Part shown: positions 33,404-42,400 of the stretch, piece after piece | How positions within the stretch are numbered: the first letter of the stretch is position 1 | Layout: every line of letters starts with the position of its first letter | The notes under the pieces: model-generated | What the model was told of the DNA's origin: nothing | Databases searched by the model: none | What the model saw: only the letters and a program-made list of their open reading frames with translations | Position numbers and translations under genes: made by a program | Source of the DNA: Poriferisodalis sp965204195 | GTDB taxonomy: Bacteria; Actinomycetota; Acidimicrobiia; Acidimicrobiales; Poriferisodalaceae | Length of the DNA stretch: 64,000 nt | Assembly: GCF_965204195.1 (NCBI RefSeq) | Contig: NZ_OZ241975.1 | Span: 1,674,001-1,738,000 of the forward strand | Direction of reading: 5' to 3'

Positions 33404-36400
33404 ATGACTTTCGCTTCTCGCGTCCCAACCACGGCCGCGGCACCTGGACCAATGCCGGGGGGGGTAAAGCCCGTCCGCTCGGCAGTCCTCGCCGCACTGG
33501 TGGTGGCCCTGCTTCTGCCGCTCTTGGCTCAACCCGCGGCGGCCCAGCAGCAGCCTGATACTCCCTCCGGTCTGGCCCTGGTGCCGGGCGACGGAGCGTT
33601 GACAGTCAGCTGGAATCCCCAGCCTGGGCTGCGCCACTTCGTGCGATGGAGCGTGCCGGGGTCGGGTGTCTGGTCGAACCCGGTGAGCTTGAGCAGCGGC
33701 GGGGTGCAGCAGAGGGGCGTGCTGGCCGCCCAGGGTGCCTCGTCGTACCGGATAACCGGGCTGACCAACGGGCAGATGTACGCCGTGCATGTGCGGGCTT
33801 CGGCCGGTGCGTCGCTGATCGTGGCCAGCGAATTCACGCGTGTATTCGGCACTCCCGCGGCGGAGCAGTCACCCGGCGTGGTCGCGACTCCGGCCGGGCT
33901 GACCGTCGCCGAGGGCGCCGGCGGCCAGTACAGGCTCGCCCTGACCAGCGCGCCCTCCCACGACGTCACCGTCACGCTGGCGAGCGCCGACGAGGGGGCC
34001 GTGACCGTCGCCCCCTCGTCGCTGGTCTTCACCTCTGTCGACTGGGGCATCGCCCAGCCGGTGACCGTCACCGGCGTGGCCGACAGCGACAACGATGACG
34101 AAGTCGTCAACATCAGCCACACCTTCACCAGCGACGACAGCGACTACTCCGGCCTGGTGCCGGGCACGGCGACCGTGTCGGTGGACGACGACGAGCCGTC
34201 CGGCGACGCCGTCCTCAGCGGGCTGGAGCTGTCCGCCGCCGGCCGGGGGATCGGCTTCGCCTCTGCCACGACCGACTACGCCGTGAGCGTCCACAACAGC
34301 GTCGCCTCCACCACCGTGACGGCCACGGCCCGCCACGGGGGAGCGACGATTCAGGCAGGACTGGCGGGCGCGACGGCGCCGGCGACCAGCGGCGCGGCCA
34401 GCCGCGCCATTCCGCTGAGCGTCGGCAGCAACGTGATCAAGGTGGTGGTGACCGCGGAGAGCGGCGCCGCGACCACCTACACGGTGACGGTGAGACGGGA
34501 GGCGTCCAACGAGGCCGGTCCCCGCAACCCGCGGCTGATATCGGGCACCGGGCAGCTGACGCTGCTCTGGGACCACGCCGACCCGACCATCACGCCCGAC
34601 CCGCAGGATGCGGGCGACGAGTTGAACGGGTACAAGATCCGCTGGAGCGCTGCCGGTTCCGGACAGTGGTCGAACCCGACGGGCGAGCACGGCGAGAGGT
34701 TGCGGCACAGCGAACCGACGGAATACACGATTCGGGGCCTCACCGACCGCACGAGGTACGCAGTCCACATCGCATCGGTGGGCAGCAGTTCGTGGACGAA
34801 GGTGTTCGCGGTGCCCGCGCCCCGGCCGGCCCCGGACGGAATGACCCTGACGCCAGGCGACGGGGAGCTGACGCTCACCTGGGAGCGGCCAGACGACGAT
34901 CCGTTTCATGTCGTGCGCTGGCGCGAGGCCGGATCGGGCTCGTGGCTCAACCCCGCGGGCACCAGCATCGCAGGCGCCCAGGCCAACGGCGTGTTGATCG
35001 AGCCGGGCACGGCCGTGTACAGGATCACGGGCCTCGCCAACGACACGGAGTACGAGGTTCAGCTCAAGGCCCGGCCCGACTCCGGGCGCGACGAGCAGTC
35101 GGGCAGCGTGTCCACTGCGGGATCGGAGTGGGCAATGGCATCGGCCACGCCGGCCTCCTCGGCGAAGACGTACTCCATCGCCGACACGGTCGTCCGGGAA
35201 GGCGACGACGCGACCCTCACCGTCACTCTGAGCCGTCCGGCTCCTACCGGCGGGGTGGTCTTCAGCGTCGCTGCCGATTTCAGCGGCTCGGCCTCCGCGT
35301 CCGATGCCGGCATCGCGCCGCTCGCGGTGACCGTGGCCGAGGGCCTCCGCAGCGTCTCGTTCATCATCCCCGTCATCGCCGACTCAGAGGTCGAAGCGGC
35401 GGAGACCTTCAGCGTCACCGTGGTCCCCTACGCCGCGGGCTGGACGGCCGCGGCTTCAGCCGCGAAAGGGCGGCGCGCCGACACCGCGACCGTGACCATC
35501 GTCGGGCCCGACGCCACGGTGACCCCGACCTCGCTCGCCGTGGATGAGGGCGCCACCGCCACCTACACCATCGCGCTCACCAGCGCGCCCACCCACGACG
35601 TGGTCGTCACCCCCGCCAGCGGCGACGCCGACGCCGTAACAGTCAGCCCAGCGTCGCTGACCTTCACGCCTTCGGACTGGCACACGGCGCAGCCGGTGAC
35701 CGTCAGCGGCGCCAAGGACACCGACAGCGACGACGAGAGCGTGTCGGTCACCCACACCGTCACCAGCGACGACACCGCCTACAGCAGCCTGACGCCGGCA
35801 TCGGTCTCGGTGACCGTCGCCGACGCCGGCGTGGCGGTGGTGGCCGACCTGACCTCGCTCGCGCTGGATGAGGGCGCCACCGCCACCTACACCATCGCGC
35901 TCACCAGCGCGCCCGCCCACGACGTGGTCGTCACCCCGGTCAGCGGCGACGCGGCCGCTGCCACCGTGAGCGGCGCGTTGACCTTCACCGCCAGCACCTG
36001 GCAGACGCCGCAGCCGGTGACCGTCACCGGCGTCGAGGACACCGACAGCGACGACGAGAGCGTCACCGTCACCCACACCATCACCAGCGACGACACCGCC
36101 TACAGCAGCTTGACGGCACCGACGGTGAGCGTGGCCGTGACAGACAAGGCGAATCTGGCCGCAGACGCCACCCTGGGCGCCCTCGAGCTGTCGGCCGCAA
36201 GCGGGGGCATCGGTTTCGCTTCCGCGACCACCCTCTACACCACGCGAGTCCACCAGAGCGTCACCTCGACGACGGTGACGGCCACGGCCCACCACCCGGC
36301 GGCGACCATGACGGTGAGCCTGCGGGGAGGAACCCCCGCGCCGCTGGCCGACGGCGCGGCCGGCGACCCCATCGCGCTGAGTCCCGGCAGCAACATCATC

Positions 36401-39400
36401 GAGGTTGCGGTCGCCGCACCCAACGGTGCCGCCAAGACCTACACGGTGGAGGTGTTCAGGGAGCGCAGCGCCCAGTCCTACCCCCGCAACGCGCGGCTGA
36501 TATCGGGTTCGGAGCGGCTCACGCTGGTGTGGGACCGGCCCTCCGGCTCTGCCCCAGACCCCTTGTATGCCATCCGCTGGCGCAGAGCCGACTCGGGCGG
36601 GTGGCTGAACCCGCGCGGCGTCGCTGGGGTGACCTTCAGTGTGGTCGCCTCCAGCCCGGCGGAGTACGCGATATCCGGCCTGTCGAACGGCAGGATGTAC
36701 GCGGTCCAGATCAGGGAGAGTGCGTACAGCCCGTGGGTGGAGGTGTTCGGAGTCCCCGGCACGCTCGACAAGCCCACGGGCGTGACGCTGACGCCCGGCG
36801 ACGGCGAGTTGACCATCGCCTGGGACGCTCCGCCCGATGACGTGTACCACGCCGTGCAATGGCGGTGCGCGGACATAGATGTGCCCGGGTGCCGGAACCA
36901 ATCCTCAAAGAGCATCTTGGGCACTCCGGACAACGGTGTGCCGGTCGAGCCGGGCGCAACCTCCTACACCATCACGGGGCTGGTCAACGCCCGGCAATAC
37001 GTCGTCTTCGTCAAGGCGCGTCCCTCCGCGGGCCAAGGCGAGGCCCTCGGCCGCGCATCCAGCGTGGGTACGGCGTGGGCGGAAGTGCGCGGCGCTCCCG
37101 CCGCCGGGACCAAGGCCTACTCCCTCAGCGGAGCGACAGCCCGCGAGGGCAGCGACGCCGTGCTGGCGGTCACCCTGAGCGAGGCCGCGCCGTCCGGCGG
37201 CCTCCCCTTCAGCATCGCGGCCGACTTCTCCGGCACTGCCTCCGTCGGCGACGCCGGCAACGTTCCGCTCAGCGTGACGGTGCCCGCGGGCACCCGCCGC
37301 GCCGCCTTCGTCATCGCTGCCCTCGCCGACGCCGAGGCCGAGAGCAGCGAAGCCTTCACCGTCGCCGTCGCCACCGAGGCGGAGGGCTGGACGGCTGCCT
37401 CGCCGGGCGCGGCCTCCGCCACGGTTACCATTGTCGACGCCCCGGCTGCCGCGCCCCAGGTCTCGCTGGCCGATGCCGCCATCGAGGTCGACGAGGGCGC
37501 AGGCTCTGCGACCGTGACCGTGCAGGTCGCCGGCAGCAATCCCCGCGCTGCCGAGGTCACCCTGACGGTGGCCGACGGCACCGCCACCCGGGGATCGGAC
37601 TACGGCGGTGACTCGACCATCACGGTCTTCGTGCCCGCCGGTGTGAACGGCGCCACCGCGGCACTGGGCATCCCGATCGCCGACGATGCCGACGAAGAGG
37701 ACGACGAGACATTCACCGTGACCATCACCGGGGTCTCCGACGGTCACAGCATCGGCAGCCCCAAAACGGCCACTGTCACCATCGCCGCCAACGACGAGCC
37801 ACCGGGTGTGACCGTCGACCCGACCACCCTGGCGGTGCTGCGCGGTCACCAGGCGACCTACACGGTCGCGCTCGACACCAAGCCCGCCGATGTCGTGACC
37901 ATCTACCCCACGAGCTCCAACCCGCAGGCCGTGCGACTCAGCGGTGCCCTGTTCTTCTACCCGTCGAGTTGGGACATCCCCCAGACCGTCACCGTTGAGG
38001 GCCTCAAGAAGACCGACCAGAGCTTCACCATCACCCATCGGGTCAGCAGCAGGGACAGCGCGTACTCGGGCATCACGGTGGACTCTGTCTCCGCCACGGT
38101 GAAGGTCCGCACCTTCTCCATCGACGATGTGGCGACAGACGAGAGCGAGCACGCGGAGCTGGTCATCACCCTCAGCGACCCCGCGCCCCCCGGCGGCGTG
38201 ACCTTCGGCGTCGCCGTGACCTACCCCGGCACGAACCCCGCGTCGGCGCAGGATCTGGGCACGCCGCTGCCGAGCACCGCGACCGTCGCCGACGGCGAGA
38301 CCACGGCGCGGATCACCGTGCCCATCGCCGACGACGACTTCGTGGAGAACAGCGAGACCTTCAGGGTGACCGTGTCCACCAGCGCGCCGGGCTGGTGGAA
38401 GAAGGGGAACGGCGCAGCCATCGCCACGGTGACCATTGCCGACGACGACGAGGCAGGTGTGACCGTCACAGCGCAGGATCCCATGAGCCTGCGCGAGGGC
38501 GGCAGCAGCAGCACCTACACCGTCGTGCTCGACGCCGAACCCGTCAGCAGCGTGACCATCACGCCCACGAGCTCCGACCCGCAGGCCGTGCGAAGCAGCG
38601 GCGCGGTGACCTTCCAGCCGTCGGAGTGGGACAAGCCCAAGACCATCACCGTCTACGCCGTACAAGACGACGACAACCTCGATGAGCAAGTCACCATCAA
38701 CCACGCCGCCTCCGGCTCTGTCGGCTGGACCACCCTGGCCGTCGACTCCGTCAACGTCGAAGTTGCCGACGACGAGCCCGGCGTGGTCGTCACCGCGCAG
38801 GATCCCGTGAACCTGACCGAGGGCGGCAGCAGCACCTACACGGTCGTCCTCAAGGCCCGGCCCGCGAGGGCTTTGAGGATCATTCCCACGAGCTCCGACC
38901 CGCAGGCCGTGCGAACCAGCGGCACGGTGACCTTCCAGCCGTCGGAGTGGGACAAGCCCAAGACCATCACCGTCTACGCCCTGCAGGACGACGACAACCT
39001 CGACGAGCAGGTCACCATCAGCCACGTCGCCCGCGGCTCTGTCGGCTGGACCACCCTGGCCGTCGACTCCGTTGCCGTCGAGGTCGCCGACGACGAGCCG
39101 AAGTCGGCCGACGCATCTTTGGCGTCGCTGTCGCTGTCGGCCGGCGGCGCCACCCGCGACATCACCCAGTTCGGCGGCGCCACCGACCTCGCCTGGGCAG
39201 TGAAGTTCGACACCACCAGCCTGACCGTGACGCCGGTGACCGCCCACGCGCACGCCCGGGTGACGGTGGACGGCACCGCGGTCGCCAGCGGCGAGGCGAG
39301 CGGCGCGCTCACCCTGAGTCCGGGCGCCAACGCCATCGAGGTGGTGGTGACGGCCCAAGACGGCACCGCCGTCACCTACACGGTGACGGTGACCCGGCAT

Positions 39401-42400
39401 GCAGCGCCGTCCAAGCTGACGCTGACCGCGGCCAATGCTTCGGAGAGCGAGGGCGTCGGCACCGTGACGGTCACCGCCACGCTGGACAACCCGGCGGGCT
39501 CGAGCGGCGTGGCGGTCGCGCTGACCGCGGCGAGCGGGAGCTCGGCAACCGCCGGCGAGGACTTCACCCTGCCCGGCCAGTTCACCATCGCGGCGGGCAG
39601 GACGGTCGCCACCGCCGAGGTCAAGGTCGTCGACGACGCCGTCGAAGAGGACGACGAGTCGATGGTGCTCGGCGCTGCCACCGCGGCCGGCATCGCGGTC
39701 ACCGGCGTCACCGTGGAGATCACCGACAACGACACTGCGGCGCTGGTGATTGCCGCGCCGTCGCTGCTGCGGGCGACCGAGGGCGGCACGGCCGCCTACC
39801 ACGTCGCGCTGGGCAGCGAGCCCGCTGCCGCCGTCACCGTCACGCCGGTCAGCGCGGACCCGGCCGTCGTCACCGTGAGCGGCGCCCTGACCTTCGACGC
39901 GCAGAACTGGAAGACGCCCCAGCCGGTGACCGTCACCGGCGTGAAGGCTGCTGACGCCGCCGTCTCCATCACCCATACCGTCACCAGCGACGACCCCAAG
40001 TACGCCGGGTTGGCCTCTGATCCGCTGAGCGCCGTCGTGGAGGACGCCGCCGCCGGCGATGCGGCCCTCGTCTCGTTGGAGCTGTCCGCCGCTCCGGGCA
40101 GCATCGGCTTCGCCGCTGCCGTGCCCGTCTACTCGGTCAGCGCGCATCACAGCTTCTCGTCCACCACGGTCACGGCCACAGCCCGCCGGCTCGGCGCGAC
40201 GATGACCGCAGGACTGCGGGGCGGGACGGCTCAAGCGCTGGCCAACGGCGTCGCCAGCGGTCCCATACCCCTCAGCCCCGGCCAGAACTTCATCGACGTG
40301 GTGGTGTCGGCACCGGACGGCACCGAGAAGACCTATGTCGCCGTGGTGACCCGGGAAGAGGCCGGCGAGGCCGCTGCGCGCAACGTGCGCCTGATACCGG
40401 GCGACGGCAGGCTGACCGTGGTCTGGGACCACGCCGACCCGACCAGGGCGCCCAGCTCCGACCCCCTCGACCGGTACAACCTGCGCTGGAGCGTGCCCGG
40501 CTCGGGCCGGTGGCTGAACCCCAAGGGGCCACTAGGCGACGGTCATCCGCACAACGAGCGGACCGAGTACACCATCTCCGGCCTCTCCAACGGCACCGAG
40601 TACGCGGTCCAGATTCAGGCCATGGACAGCACCGAGGGGCAGCAGTCGGCCAGCACTAGACCGTGGGTGAAGGTGTTCGGCACTCCCGACACGCTCGATG
40701 CGCCCACCGGCGTGACGGTGACCCCCGGCGACGGCGAATTGAGCATCGCGTGGGACGCTCCGCCCGACGACGTGTACCACGCCGTGCGCTGGCGGTGCAC
40801 CGACCGCCAGGACGCCTCGTGCCTGAACCCGCTCGCCGACAGCATCCTGGGCGACCAAGGCAACGGCGTGCTGGTCGAGCCGGGCGCGACCTCCTACACC
40901 ATCACCGGGCTGACCAACGCCCAGCAGTACACCGTCGAGGTCAAGGCGCGTCCCTCCGCGGGCCACGGCGAGTACAAGGGCCCCTCCAGCGCAGGCTCGT
41001 CGTGGGTGGCGGTGAGCGGCACGCCCGCGGCCGGGGCCAAGACCTACTCCCTCAGCGGCGCCAAGGTGCGCGAGGGCGGCGACACCGTGCTGGCAGTGGC
41101 CCTGAGCGAGGCCGCGCCCTCCGGCGGGGTCGCCTTCAGCATTGTGCCCGACTTCGCAGCAACGGCCTCTGAGGACGATGTCGGCAACATTCCGGTCAGC
41201 GTGACGGTGCCCGCGGGTGCCCGCCGTGCCACGTTCGCCGTCCCCATCGGGCGCGATCAGAGCAGCGAGGGCGATGAGACCTTCGCCGTCACCGTCACCG
41301 CCCAGGTCCCCGGCTGGACGGCCGCCTCGCCGGGCGCCGGCTCCGCCACGGTGACCATCGTCGACGGCCCGACCACGGTGCCCGCTGCCTCGCTGACCGT
41401 CACCGCGGTCGAAGTCCGCGAGGACGCGGGCCACGTGTCGCTGACCGTGCAGGTGCCCAGTCACAACCCCACTGCCGCCGAGGTCACCCTGACGTTGGCC
41501 GACGGCACCGCCGCCCGGGGATCGGACTATCGCGGCAGCAGCACGGTCACGGTCGTCGTGCCCGCAGGGCTGAAGGGCGACACAGCGGAGTTGTCCATCC
41601 CGATCATCGGCGACACCGACAGGGAGGACGACGAGACCTTCACGGTGACCATCACCGGAGTCTCCGACGGCCACAGCGTCGGCAGTCCCGACGCGGCCAC
41701 CGTCACCATCGCCGACTGGACAGCCGGCATGACGTTCGACCAGTCCGCCTTGGAGGTGCCCTCAGGCGCCAGTGTCACCTACACCATCGTGCTCGACGCC
41801 GAGCCCCGCCGGGCCGTGACCATCACGCCCACAAGCTCCGACCCGCAGTCCGTGCGAGTCAGCGGCCCGGTGACCTTCCTCCCGTCGCAGTGGAATGTCC
41901 CCAAGACCGTCACCGTCTACGGCATCAAGGCGTCCGACCAGAGCATCACCATCGCCCACCGCTCCAGCAGCGTGGACCCCCGCTACGACGGCGAGACCGC
42001 GTCACTCGCAGTGACCGCGGCCGAGGGCAAGTCCACCGACGCCACCCTGAGCGCGCTGCTGCTGTCGGCGGGCGCCATCGCCCCGGACTTCGGTGCCGGG
42101 ATCACCTCCTACACCCTCAGCGTGCCCAACAGCACCGCCTCCACCACAGTGACCGCGACGGTGGCCGCCACCGGCAAGGCCACGCTCAAGGCCGGCTTGC
42201 AAGGATCGCTTGCCGCTGCGGTGAGCGGCCAGGCCACCAGCGCGATCAGCCTGAGCGCCGGCGCCAACACCGTCGAGGTGGAGGTGACCGCCGAGGACGG
42301 CAGCACCGAGACCTACGCGGTCACGGTCACCAGGGGCGGCACCGGTGTGCCCGGCGCCCCGGCCGGGCTGAGCGCCCGAGCCGCTGTCACCGCACTGAAC

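Noticed and set aside
36905..40432. Very long minus-strand frame opposite the giant gene (over 1100 codons)
   Set aside because: It mirrors the plus-strand repeats, lacks any domain and is rich in Arg, Gly and His, as expected from the reverse of GC-rich repeats. The plus strand has a signal peptide and coherent domains.
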